Assembly (NCBI GenBank): GCA_011634665.1
Contig: WAEK01000014.1
Coordinates: forward strand, 664,501-728,500
Length of the DNA: 64,000 nucleotides
Source of the DNA: Mortierella sp. BCC40632
Taxonomy: Eukaryota; Mortierellomycota; Mortierellomycetes; Mortierellales; Mortierellaceae
Direction: 5' to 3'
The notes beneath the pieces were generated by a model. That model was not told the DNA's origin and did not search any database. It saw nothing but the letters and a program-made list of their open reading frames with translations. Every line of letters starts with the position of its first letter. Positions within the stretch are counted from its first letter, which is position 1. The position numbers were made by a program, and so were the translations under genes. Below are positions 1-10,552 of the stretch, piece after piece.

Positions 1-1
1 A

Positions 2-1006
2 ACGGAAAAGCGTGGTGACAGGGCCAGTGATAAATATGAGGACAAATATAGGGACAGGAGCAGGGATAGGAGCAGGGATAGAAGTAGTCATGGACACCGG
101 CAGGAGCAGCACAGTTCTGGTCAGAGCAGTGGGCATAGCCATCACGATAAGCACCGCCATGGCCAGCAACATTCCTCCCAACGGTCCTATCAGTCCCCCT
201 ACCAAGAGTCTACTTTCCGATCCTATGACTCTTCATCTCCATTGAACCATACAGGCACGAGTAACGGATCCTCCTATAGATCATCCCCTACACCGCCACC
301 CACTGTCAACCAGACACCAGCCTACCAAACTCGAACTTCGTCGTCGGCGGCTCACCGCTCCAAGCCCTCAATAAATGGAACCCACCATCTTGCTCCTTCT
401 CAACCACGGAGTGGTCGTGGACAAGGGCCCAAATCGGCATTGGTCAAGTCTCCTAGCACACGACGTCCCAAGACAGTGGACAAGTACGGCACGCCTCGTC
501 AAGTCTTTTTCGGAGAAAAGATCATGATCGTCACCGTGGAACGGACCGAGTATCCCCCTCGACTACCACTTGTGGAGAGGAAAAAGAAAAAGAAGCTAGC
601 CAAGGCGAGCAAGGAAAAGAGCAAGGCTGGACCCCACCCAGACCCAGAGTATAATGCCGATTACTACACCATACCCTTTACTCCCACGCCTGCCGAAGTG
701 GAGGTTACCTTGGCGCCCTGGATCGGCAATCCGAACTATGATGAGGAGAAGCAAAACTCCAAGTTTTATTGCGATGACGATACCGACTATGAATATGAGG
801 ATCAAGAGTATGAGGCACCTGAAGAGGAGGAAGAGGACGATGAGGATGATGAGGATGATGAAGACGATGAGGACGAAGACGATGATGATGAGTATGAAGG
901 CCGTGCATGGGGCAAAAGTGCCGCCGGCGGCACTGATGGCCCTCGCAAGAAGAAGGGAGGCATTTTCAAGTTTAAGCGAGCTGTCAACAAGCTCCTTCGA
1001 AACTAG
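2..1006 (+). CDS. acidic, RS/His-rich hypothetical protein (5' truncated)
   Basis: The frame is open from base 2 to a TAG at 1004-1006, so the gene enters from the left edge and 334 codons are visible. The first part is rich in Arg, Ser, Asp and His with RDRS-type repeats, then comes a Ser/Pro/Thr-rich linker. A more ordered stretch follows near 480-730 (RQVFFGEKIMIVTVER; ADYYTIPFTPTPAEVEV). Next is a long Glu/Asp run (about 810-895) and a basic tail ending KFKRAVNKLLRN. No catalytic motif is seen and I do not recognise the family. The low-complexity acidic tract followed by a basic tail suggests a nucleic-acid or histone-binding role, but that is only inference. A T-rich 3' flank follows, and the next gene is convergent. 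Confidence 0.75.
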   Translation, partial: TEKRGDRASDKYEDKYRDRSRDRSRDRSSHGHRQEQHSSGQSSGHSHHDKHRHGQQHSSQRSYQSPYQESTFRSYDSSSPLNHTGTSNGSSYRSSPTPPPTVNQTPAYQTRTSSSAAHRSKPSINGTHHLAPSQPRSGRGQGPKSALVKSPSTRRPKTVDKYGTPRQVFFGEKIMIVTVERTEYPPRLPLVERKKKKKLAKASKEKSKAGPHPDPEYNADYYTIPFTPTPAEVEVTLAPWIGNPNYDEEKQNSKFYCDDDTDYEYEDQEYEAPEEEEEDDEDDEDDEDDEDEDDDDEYEGRAWGKSAAGGTDGPRKKKGGIFKFKRAVNKLLRN

Positions 1007-1387
1007 AGGACAATGCCAACTCTTTTTTTTTTTTTTTTTTTTTTTATTATTATTTTTTTCCCTGCCTAATCCTCTCTTTTCACGATCTACCATTCCTTCC
1101 ATCTTTTTTTTTCTTCTTTTCCCTTTTGTCACAAGCAAATCTCGTTTGTCCTACACTGAGATACTGTAAATATGATTCCTTTCTTATTTATCTTTTTTTT
1201 TTTTTCTTCGATTCTTGTACCATTATCTTTTTCGACTATGAAATATTCCATAAAGACAAAGAGAGTGTGAACTCAGGAGTATCATTACTACCAACAATCT
1301 GTTATTGATTTTTTTCTTTTCTTTTTATTCAAGTTGTTCAGGGAGTCAAGAAGCCCAAGAGTTAAAGATAGACAGAGAGCGAGAGAG

Positions 1388-1474
<87 letters not shown>
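1007..1474. other. convergent intergenic gap with poly-T and (GA)n tract
   Basis: No gene seen. It holds two T-rich stretches (about 1021-1060 and 1192-1205) and a pure (GA)n microsatellite at about 1393-1470 that abuts the stop codon of the next minus-strand gene. The reverse strand after that stop looks splice-like (a GTGAATATT donor followed by (TC)n), so the neighbouring gene could have one more 3' exon here. Confidence 0.6.
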
Positions 1475-2341
1475 TCACCTAGGGTGGCCCTGGACATCAT
1501 CACCATCACCATCACTGTTGTTGTTTTTATTATTACCAGGAGAGACATCGACCGCCTCTGTGAGCCCCTGCAAAAGCCGCCCGAGCGCATTTTCGTTCGC
1601 ATTTCGCAATTCCTCATCCTTCTTTTGCTTGATTTTCCGCAGCTCTTCCAATGCGGCCGCTTGCTGAGCCATCCGTACAGCAGCCACCGTGGCCGAGGTG
1701 GAAGAGATTTTTGAGAGCTTGTATTCGACAGGCGATGGATCGATGCAGTGGGGTGCATTTCTGGACGTGGCCGTCGTCGTTGTTGTGCTCTCACCCATAG
1801 ACGCGTCCAAACTCATGTCGGTGGCCTCATTCGACTGTGATGTGGAGGCGTGTATACTGGCCACGGACCCTATTGGGTTCAATGATGAATGGATAGAACT
1901 GGAAGAGGAAGGGAAAGGTCTGGGGTATCGCGGGATGGGACGTGTTGCACCTGCTCCCGCCGAGAGTGCGGGATCGGTCACGGTAGACCAGGAATGCTCG
2001 CTGTCTTGGTCATCGTCGCAAGAGCAGATTTGTTCAAGTGGGAGTCCTGCGAGGACCTGAGCAATGTGTTGTCCACACCCTGTAATGTGGAGATGAGGTA
2101 GAACAAAGAGAGAGACGCAGCGTTAATCTTCCGAGGCGTCGAGTCCACAATTAAAGCCCGAGGAGGAGGGAAGGCTCAGGTAATTGATGAGGCCAAGGAG
2201 GTTAGGAGGGGGGAGAGGAGGAGGAGGAGGAGGAGGAGTAGAAGGAGAGAGGAGCCAGGGTGTATGTGCTTTTGCGTCAATTTTCCGTGTACCTGTCCAG
2301 GTGAATTTGTTACAGTCCTGGCATATAGTTCTTTGGCACAT
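1475..2341 (-). CDS. small Cys-motif protein with disordered tail (two exons)
   Basis: I join exon 1 (2341..2293, 49 nt) to exon 2 (2079..1475) across a 213-bp GT..AG intron, giving 217 residues. The join rebuilds a compact N-terminal motif: MCQRTICQDCNKFTWTG, then CGQHIAQVLAGLP and a CSC. This C-x4-C-x2-C / WxGCGxHxxxVxxG pattern matches a small uncharacterised family I recall from plants and fungi, where the whole protein is often only about 40-70 residues. Neither exon carries the motif alone, which supports the splice. The remaining ~170 residues are Ser/Thr-rich and probably disordered, with one Gln/Ala/Lys-rich helix (AQQAAALEELRKIKQKKDEE). Function unknown; the Cys/His set suggests metal binding (inference). 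The C-terminal end is uncertain because an alternative donor overlaps the last codon. Confidence 0.7.
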
Positions 2342-2710
2342 GGTCGGGGCGTGGGGAGTGGAGATGGGCGTATTCAGAAAGAGCCAACTCTGATTAATCT
2401 GGACTCGGCGCACAAGAATGGATACGATACTGGGCGGATGAAAAATGAAAAGATGAAAAAAAAAAGATGAAGGTGGCAATGGGTAATGGTCAAGATGCTC
2501 AGATGTAGGATGAGTAATGAATGGGGTGGGAGTAGCTAAAGAAGGCTGGACATGGATGCATTGGGAAAAAAAAAAAAAAAGTTGGGTCCCCGAGAGTAGC
2601 CTGAAAAGGGGAAAAAAGAACCGAGCCCAAAAAGGATACTTAAATCCGTGCAATGTCCGAGCCCGTATTTCCAGCCATAAGCTTTCTCTCTTTCTTTCTT
2701 CTCTCTTCTT

Positions 2711-2754
<44 letters not shown>

Positions 2755-3542
2755 GACTCTTTTGCCACAAGTTACTCCCATGTCGTGCTCCCGTTTACTC
2801 CCTTTTTTACTTTTTTGCTCACCCTCTTGTGAACTCTGAAAAAGGTTCCCTTCTTCCCTTTATGTTTTTACCCTCTTTCGTAGCGCAAATGTTGCTGTCG
2901 TAAAAAATTTCTGAGCAAGGGGAGAAAGAAATGGCACATACTTTTTATTTTTCACAGGATTCGCTTTACTACACAAGGACAACCTGCATGCAGTACCTCT
3001 TCGGGCGAAGGATATCATCATATGCGGTTCATGAACATGTTCCGTTCTTCCCGGAGCTTCCCTTCAGCCTTCCCATTCCTGCGCTCTGAGCGGAAGGCGT
3101 ATTGCAACCGCTCAAGAAAAAAAAAAAGAAAAAAACTGTTGTAGTAATGAAGGACGCCTCCCCATCTTCCAGCATACCGTAACCAGGGGTGTGAGCCATA
3201 GTTTGTTTCCAAAAGAGCTTCTTGTGGAATTCCTCCTGGACGGTTATCTAACTTTAAGGCAACAGGCAGTCTCTGACTTTGAGATCAGTGCTGCCACCAG
3301 TGTTTGCGTGTCGGAGCACCTCGTGGCCAAATGATAAGAGAATACGATGTGTTCAGCGTTCCATATCAGATCAAAAGGTTATTCAGGGTACAAGGTCGAT
3401 CGACGAGCCACCCGAACTTGTCCCACGCAAAAAGAAAAAAAGGCGTTATTTTGTTCCTTTCTTTCTTTTGTTCTCCTTCCTCTTTCCCTTCAACCCACCA
3501 GTCCCCATTTTTTGTCTCATCCTTTGTCCCATCCTTGTTTGT
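2342..3542. promoter_or_regulatory. divergent promoter region
   Basis: Shared upstream DNA of the minus-strand Cys-motif gene (start 2341) and the plus-strand metallophosphatase (start 3567). It contains A-runs (2457-2466, 2565-2581), a (TC)n tract at about 2715-2751 and an A-rich run near 3116-3136. No convincing additional gene was seen; open frames here are low-complexity. Confidence 0.5.
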
Positions 3543-3566
3543 ATGAGAGATCGCTTGCAGCAAGTC

Positions 3567-6113
3567 ATGATGGCGAGTCCTTTGTTGCCACCCATCCTAC
3601 TCTTTGTTGCCACTGTCTTCATTGCAGTTGCATCCACTGCACCCATACACAAACGATTACAGCCAGGAGCAGTTCAACCAGACCCCATCAACTTGCGACC
3701 CCTAACCTGGGGCCAGGTCAATATCATCCAAACAACAGGTAAAGCAATCTCTGTGGGTATTCTCAACAGAAAGCCAAGGCGTTTCCTGTAAGACGGATCA
3801 TTGAATATGCCCTATTTTTTTCTCTTTATTTTTACTGATAGATATCCATGGATGGTTACCAGGGTAATATTCAAATGACAGACCTCCATCACCAGGAGCT
3901 AATCCATGTGCAAACAACCAACTTGTAGCCACAACTTACCGTCATCACATACTCCCTTCCCCCCGCCCGTCGCTCGATAGACATCCAAAGGAGGCTGCAT
4001 ACTCTGGAGACTTTGGCGACTTTGCATCGTTCGTGATTCACATGCGCCAACAGGCGACCTTACGCCAGAAAGATTTACTGGTTGTTGACTCTGGAGGTAA
4101 TGAGGCATTATGCTGTATGGTCTCTGTTCTATCAACTCTTCTCTTTGGACAGGACTGTATTCAGTACTTCTATTTCTGATACCATTTGACTGTTTTCGCC
4201 TCTTCTTTCTTCAAGATCTTGTCAATGGCAATGGGCTGTCGGATGCTACACCAGTGCGAGGCAGCGTGACCGGACCAATCTTGGAAAAGGTACAGGAAAG
4301 CTGTGTGTGTGTGTGTTTTTCCTCCTGCGTCAAAACTATTTTTAACATCCCTAACCCTGTATATTTTTTTTAAACCTCCCATCATACACAAAGATTAACT
4401 GTAAGAGAAAACAAAAGTTTGAAGGGCCTGAGAGACGGCTTTCTTCACTTTAGCACACGAAGCAGTAACATCCACCCTTCTTAGATGATGTGCTGACGCT
4501 AGGAAACAACGAGCTCTATGAAGCTAATGTGGCAGAGGAAATGCACAATGTAAGAAACAGTCTCCGAGAATCACACGCTGCCAGTGAGTTGTTAGAAATA
4601 CTGGATCTGACGAGAACCTTTTAGAATTTTGCGCCATATTGGAAAGGGCGCTATTTGACCTCGAACGTTTTCATCAAGGATGCCCAAACCAATAAGACTA
4701 CTCCCATTGGTAATCTTTATCGCAAGTTCAGTCTCGAGTTTGGCAGTAAGACCGATTTTTTTCTTCTATCTCTGTCCAACAGCACCACACGTTCAGTCTC
4801 TGGGTCCCATTCTGACTTGACCCTTCTCCTCCACAAAAAGCACGAGTCATGAGCTATGGCTTCCTGTTCAATTTTAAAGAAGGAGCCAATAACACGGTCG
4901 TCCAACCCCCCAACACGACAGTCACCCTGCCATGGTTCCAAGAGTCACTAAAGGAGCCAGTGGATATCTACCTTGTCGCCGCTCATATTCCAGTCCGCGC
5001 GGACGAGGCAACGACTGTTGTTAATGCTATCCGAGCTGTCCATCCATCCAAGCCGATCATTGTGATGGGAGGCCATGCTCATATTCGTGATTTCAAGATC
5101 TACGATCCACGCGCGGTGGGATTTTCCGGTGGCCGTTTCATGGAAACAATTGGGTGGCTCTCTGTAGATGGGGTCCACGATCCTGCCTGTAATGTTACGG
5201 AACAAGCCTGCGTTGGCAAAAACCTCACTGTAACTCGGCGGTACCTCGACAACAATGCCTATACCTACATGACTCATGCGCTCGACAATCCAGGCCAGCA
5301 GTTTGATACTCCTGAGGGTCTTGCCATCTCGAAGGAGATTACTCAACAGTATGAGGCACTAAACTTATCGAGAGTATTAGGATGTTCGCCTCAAGATTAC
5401 TCCATCACGCTCTTTCCAATAACGCACAATCAATCGCTTCTTCGACTTGTGACGGATGAGGTCATGCCACTGACGGTCATCGATTTGTCAAGGCCATACC
5501 CTGGGTATGCTATCATTGTCAGCAGTTCTCAAAGGTACGATATACGCAAAGGTCCGTTCACCTATGATGATGTGTTCGCCGTCAGTCCTTTCCGCCGCGG
5601 ATTTGTCTCTGCTGCCATTCCATTCAAGGTATGATCTAGTATGTTCCGAGTTTGCTGTGTGCGATCAATTATAAATGGTCTAAACTCTAACACTCTTGTC
5701 TGTTCAAGATTGCCAAGGACATCTTGGGTCGTCTAAACGGGATGAAGTTCGCCAAGCGTGATTTCGATCCTATGCCGATTGCTGTCAACAATAACGCGAC
5801 TACGCAAACCCGGACTCCGGGATATGTCACCATAGATGATCTGGGCGGGGACGGGGACGATTGGCCGCACATCAGCTTGCCAAGTGTTCCGATCCCATCG
5901 TTTGTAGCCTCACCTCTACCGACGGGACTTCAGGAGGATAATTTGGTGGAGGTAATTTGGTTGTCTGTTAATACGCGGCAGATAATGGCGGTGCTAGAGA
6001 CACTGGATCCGGGATCGGGCGCCAACATGAAGTATCGTCCACAGGTATACCGTGACGGTGTGACTACGAATACGATGCTCTATGACTTTGTTGTCGAAAA
6101 ATGGGCATGTTGA
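3567..6113 (+). CDS. secreted metallophosphatase of the YHR202W / 5'-nucleotidase-like type
   Basis: Nine exons: 3567-3738, 3842-3863, 3981-4096, 4216-4289, 4394-4400, 4485-4549, 4625-4745, 4841-5628, 5709-6113. All phases agree and give 589 residues. Start: ATG 3567 has better context than ATG 3543 and leads straight into a hydrophobic signal peptide (LLPPILLFVATVFIAVAS). Metallophosphatase motifs appear in order: TTDIHGWLPGH, DFGDFASF, VVDSGD, LTLGNNELY and VMGGHAHIRD. A 5'-nucleotidase-like C-terminal half follows. This order fits the fungal YHR202W family of two-metal phosphoesterases that act outside the cytosol. The usual GNHE motif reads GNNE here. Exon 5 is only 7 nt and is needed for the frame. 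Several Asn-x-Ser/Thr sites (for example NNT, NVT, NLT, NLS) fit a secreted glycoprotein. Substrate unknown. Confidence 0.85.
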
Positions 6114-7051
6114 GTACACCCCTTGTCAAAACCAAAGGCGCCAAAGCCAAGGGTACCACGACCAGAAGAGCCAATATCATGGGCGTTAAGGAGTTTTGTT
6201 TAACCAAAGAAAATGTTTTTTTTAAAAAAAAAAATATCCAAAACAAGGAATTGTTTGCAGCTGCATGGCCAAGCCCTGCCCTAGAAGTATCCCTTTTGAA
6301 CACCTACTACATGCAAGTACCTTGGACCTAGTCGCCAGCCCTCACCTACATCAAAGGAGGAGTGGAGAATAGGAGACATTAAGTCGACCAGCGATACTAG
6401 GCTATTGCTTCGACTTTCTAGGTTATCCAGGCCCTACAGAAACTGGTAGAGGGGTGCTTCTAAGAGCACTGGTTGAGCCAGGACTCTCATTGAAAAATGG
6501 AGTTTTGTATCTCTGCACCAGATTGGAGATCTTTCCATTGGAAAATTGGCAGAGAGAGAGAGAAAGAAAGAGGGAGGAGAGAAAGGGAAGAGTCGACACA
6601 GCCCCGCGAGCCCTTGTTTGTCAGTGCACCTCGCCTCTCCCTCCCTCTCTTGTGCATCTCAGAAATAGCACCGCCCCAAGAGCATGACGCATCTGTCTTT
6701 CTCTTTGTTCTGTCCTGCTCTGTGTTTAAACTGCTTAAAGTTCCCTCGCGAGACTGGACAGCCCAACTCTACTCTCTGTTGTTGTTGTTGTTGTTGTTGA
6801 TATTATTCCTTTGCCCATTGTCGGGTCAACTCACGCTACCAGTTGCCCCTGTCACCCCTGATCAATCTCTCTTTGCCAACTGGGAATGGGGAAGGGGAGG
6901 ATTGAGGGGAATAGAGTAGAAATAGAGAGTGAGAGAGAGCAGAGGCAGAGAGGGGCTGAGGGCCAAGAGATGTCATCCGACCCACTAGCGCACCCCTCCT
7001 AAAGAGGTTCGTCTTGTCTTGTCGCTTTCTCGCTGCGGCAGAGTCTTGCTG

Positions 7052-7101
<50 letters not shown>

Positions 7102-7236
7102 AAAAAATAGGCACTGCCACGGAGCACCCCTTTCTCTTCTTTCTGTCTGGTTGACTGTCCAGTCGAATGGAGTGGCTAAATTTAGCGCTGGGTGTGCATA
7201 CATCCGGCCGTGTCACCAGTCCGCATATCTGTCCAG

Positions 7237-7306
<70 letters not shown>

Positions 7307-7599
7307 CCCAGACAGCAACAGAGTCATCTTCCCGGTCCTTTGTCCGCCCTGTTTCTTTACGCCCTTTGCCTCCAACCCAATTCCACGTATAAATACCCCT
7401 GTGCCGCGCCCTCACTCTTCTTGTCCTCCCATCAAAGCATCTGTCCTCGTCTTTCTCCACTCCTTCCTTTGCAGGTTGTCTAAACACTACAACTTCTAGC
7501 CCTGCACCACTCTCCACTCTTTCTTTCTCCCTTTATCTCTCTCACTCCTTTCGACAGCCACCAGGCAAATCACCCTCGACCTCGATCATTCAGTCCACA
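6114..7599. promoter_or_regulatory. intergenic/promoter with paired (GA)n and (CT)n tracts and a TATA box
   Basis: No gene supported. A (GA)n tract (about 7055-7097) and a longer (CT)n tract (about 7240-7305) lie about 145 bp apart and are complementary, so they could pair in cis. A TATAAATA lies near 7388-7395, about 205 bp before the ATG at 7600, followed by a pyrimidine-rich leader typical of strong fungal promoters. Confidence 0.55.
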
Positions 7600-8372
7600 A
7601 TGTCAGCAAAGCACCGCGACTACTGCTGCTGCTGCATCCCCTTGAGGTTTGGTGTCATGATCATCTCTCTGATCGCTCTCGCCTTTGGCGGTCTTAGTAT
7701 CTGGAGTGTCCTCCGATACAACCTCACAGGTAATTGTGATGATATGTGCCCCAGCGACTTTACATAAAAGCAAAAAAAAAAAGAAGAAAAGAATACAACA
7801 ACTACAAAACAAAGCCCACTCAACTGTCTCTGTTCGTTTCCTCTCCTTGGTAAATAGACACCATTCCAAAGATCGCATCTTATATCACTGCTGGAGTCTA
7901 TGGTCTCCTCGGTCTATGCGGTCTCATCAGTGTCTTCTTCAAGCACTATGCATTGGCCAAGAACTTCTCGGTCCTCTGGTGGTTGGTGACAATTGTGATC
8001 ACAGTTCTCTCGATCGTGAACTTGGTCCTCGTGGCAACTCGGGATAAGGATGCCGTCCGTGGCCGTTGTGAAACCGAACTGGTTGCAAGCTTCAACAACC
8101 AGTATACCCTTGGCTCGACTTCATATGATGCTGCTACGCTGGCTGGTGATGTTGACACTTGCTACCGCTGGGTTATGATTATTCTTGGCGTTGCAACGGC
8201 TATTGAGGTCTTGGTCATGAGCTTCTGCGGCTGGGTTGCCAGTCGATACACATCAGAGGTCAAGAACAGGAAGGTGGAGATGGGATACACTCAGGGATAT
8301 GGCCCAATCGTTACCCCTCCACCCCCCGCCTCTGCCGCTCATCCTTACACCAACACCTCTGTCAAGTACTAA
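7600..8372 (+). CDS. four-TM membrane protein (tetraspan/MARVEL-like)
   Basis: Two exons, 7600-7729 and 7858-8372, join at phase 1 to give 214 residues. A short N-terminus with a CCCC cluster precedes TM1 (FGVMIISLIALAFGGLSIW). TM2 (ASYITAGVYGLLGLCGLISVF) follows, then TM3 (LWWLVTIVITVLSIVNLVLV), an extracytoplasmic loop with two Cys (RCETELVAS and DTCYRW), TM4 (VMIILGVATAIEVLVM) and a Pro-rich tail ending NTSVKY. The four-helix layout with a larger second loop resembles tetraspan or MARVEL-type proteins, but no diagnostic CCG motif is present, so I do not assign a family. The Cys cluster before TM1 could be palmitoylated (inference). A TATA box and pyrimidine-rich leader upstream suggest strong expression. 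Confidence 0.8.
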
Positions 8373-10234
8373 ATGACAAAGGAGGAAGAGAGGAGAAGAG
8401 GAGGAAAATCCTGTAACAGAGACGGGCATGTGTGTCATGAGTAAAGCTTTTTTCAGCAATGGCAGTAATGGGATACCCTTTTCATCGTCGTCATCCCCAT
8501 ACCTACATGCAAGAGCACCTCGAATGCCACTCCTTTTTGACAAGTTTACTGCCATTGTCACCTCAGGAACCCAGAATCTATTCCATGTTTCTTTGTATAT
8601 ATATCCCATCATAGTGCACGCTTTTCATCTCATTAAAAAAAAAAAAATATGTCAAGTTGCTTCGAGATCTCGAGTCAGTGGCTCCTTTGTTCTGTGGATT
8701 TGGAGCCACCAGTCGGCTAGAGTGAATCTACTGTAGAAAATCCATTGATCTGTGAGCGGCCCCACCATTACTGACAGGTTTTGAAAGGTAGCCAGGATTT
8801 CGACGAATGTAGAGTTAAGTCAACAAGGGCAGGTCTGACTTTTTTGTGGTTGATACGCGGAAGGAGGACGGGGGGAGGGAGGACGGGAATGAGATAAAGC
8901 GTTTTGGTAAAAAAGGCGGGCTGAAGTTTTTTGATCTCAACACCGAGACTTTCCTTTTGAGCACAAAGAATAACGTCTCGTTCATGCATTCCTTCTCCAC
9001 AGCCCAACTCTATTTGGTTGGTTATTCCTAGCGTTTCGCTTTTTGAGAAACCACTTCTGCATTCCACACGTTGGGTTTCTTATCCACTGTGCTCTCTCGC
9101 TCACCCTCTCACTCACTTTCACTCTCTCCATCAACCACCATCTCGACATGGCATGATTCACTTTTTTTTTGTAGAGGTTTTCTCTTTTCGATGAAGGTTA
9201 GCCTAATAGTATTGTGGACTCGTAAAGGTTTCATGAACTCGTTTTGAACTCACATTTCCCAACTCTGGCACCTTGTCAAGGATTGAGGACGGATCAGTTT
9301 TCCAATGGGAATAGGCGGACAAAATATATTCCTAGGAAGAAGATGAAGAAAAAAAACGCTTGATACTCTGTGAATGAGAGAGAGGCATGTAACCCATAAG
9401 TGTCTCTTATTCCTAGTCAGATCGTCATTAGGCTTGGAATTTTGGTGCCAGTATTGTTTCAGTCACCAGAGAGTATCCTCCACACACACACACTCGCGCG
9501 TGCTCGCTTCCACTCTTCCTCTCGCTTCCTCTCCTTTCTATGATTGGGCTTCGTGACAGAAAAGAGATCATAGTCTTTTCATTTCACTACGTTCCTGACA
9601 CCGTTTGAATTTTAAGGTTGCTAGGCCGTACCAAGCCTCAACCACACATTCCTTTTGGGCTGCATCACCATTAGGGTCTGCTTCATTGACCCTGTAGGCC
9701 ACTCTTATCAAGTGATTACTGCATTGCTTTCAAAGACCAAAGGACGCGTCAATTTGGCTTCTTCTAGTCGATACGCTATATAAGTATATAAATAAAAATG
9801 TCAACTTACTAGAAATACACCAAACCCAAATACATGCCGAACTGCTCTTCAGACCCTTCTTCTACTCTCTCCCCCTCTCCCTCTCTTTCTCTCCCTCTTT
9901 TTTTTTTTTTTGTTTTTCCTCACAGAAATATGCCCGATGCAATTTATCACGGCGACCCGGTATTTTTCTGGCGCATTCCAAATGCATTACAGTAGATCCT
10001 TCTCCAGGTCTCCAGGACTCCAGGCCATGAAAAGTATATGCATCTTATTGGGATGAATTGGAAAGCTAAAGTGAGTGAAAGGGTGAGAGCTCTCTCTCTG
10101 TCTCCCTCTCTCTGTTACTGTTTTTGCTCATCTCCTGCGTATAGATCACCACTAACCCCAGTAGGAGCTCACTAGGCTCGACTGGGCGGATTGCGTCTCG
10201 TCCTAGTGGCGCCCTGGATGAAGGATGCAAGGAG

Positions 10235-10267
<33 letters not shown>

Positions 10268-10552
10268 TGAAAGGAGCAAGTCCTGGTATGGGCAACCTAC
10301 ATAAATATCCTTGCATTTCAACATCCTGTTGTGCTGATCTTACTTGTCCATTCATTGCACCTATTGTTCATTAGCTTGATTACTCCATTGCATTTCCACT
10401 GTTCATTTGCAGAATTCAGACCCTGTGAGAAATATTCCTTGCTTGCGCACAAGACTGATTGAGCTTAAAAGGGAACTTTATAATATCCCGTGCCGCGCTT
10501 CTCCCGCCACCGACCAACACCACCACAACCACCACCACCGCCTCCACTTTCA
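8373..10552. other. long intergenic/promoter region
   Basis: About 2.2 kb without a supported gene. The open frames here (for example minus 8768-9067 and plus 9374-9556) lack recognisable motifs and have low-complexity composition. The stretch contains a TATA-like run near 9777-9795, poly-T near 9897-9913 and a poly-A run of about 45 at 10218-10264, then the GH3 gene promoter and leader. Confidence 0.5.

Noticed and set aside
596..1138. long minus-strand open frame opposite the acidic protein
   Set aside because: It is a shadow of Glu/Asp codons read in reverse as Leu/Ile/Phe/Ser; the plus frame has the coding character.
8768..9067. minus-strand frame of 99 codons
   Set aside because: No recognisable domain and an isolated position; likely chance.
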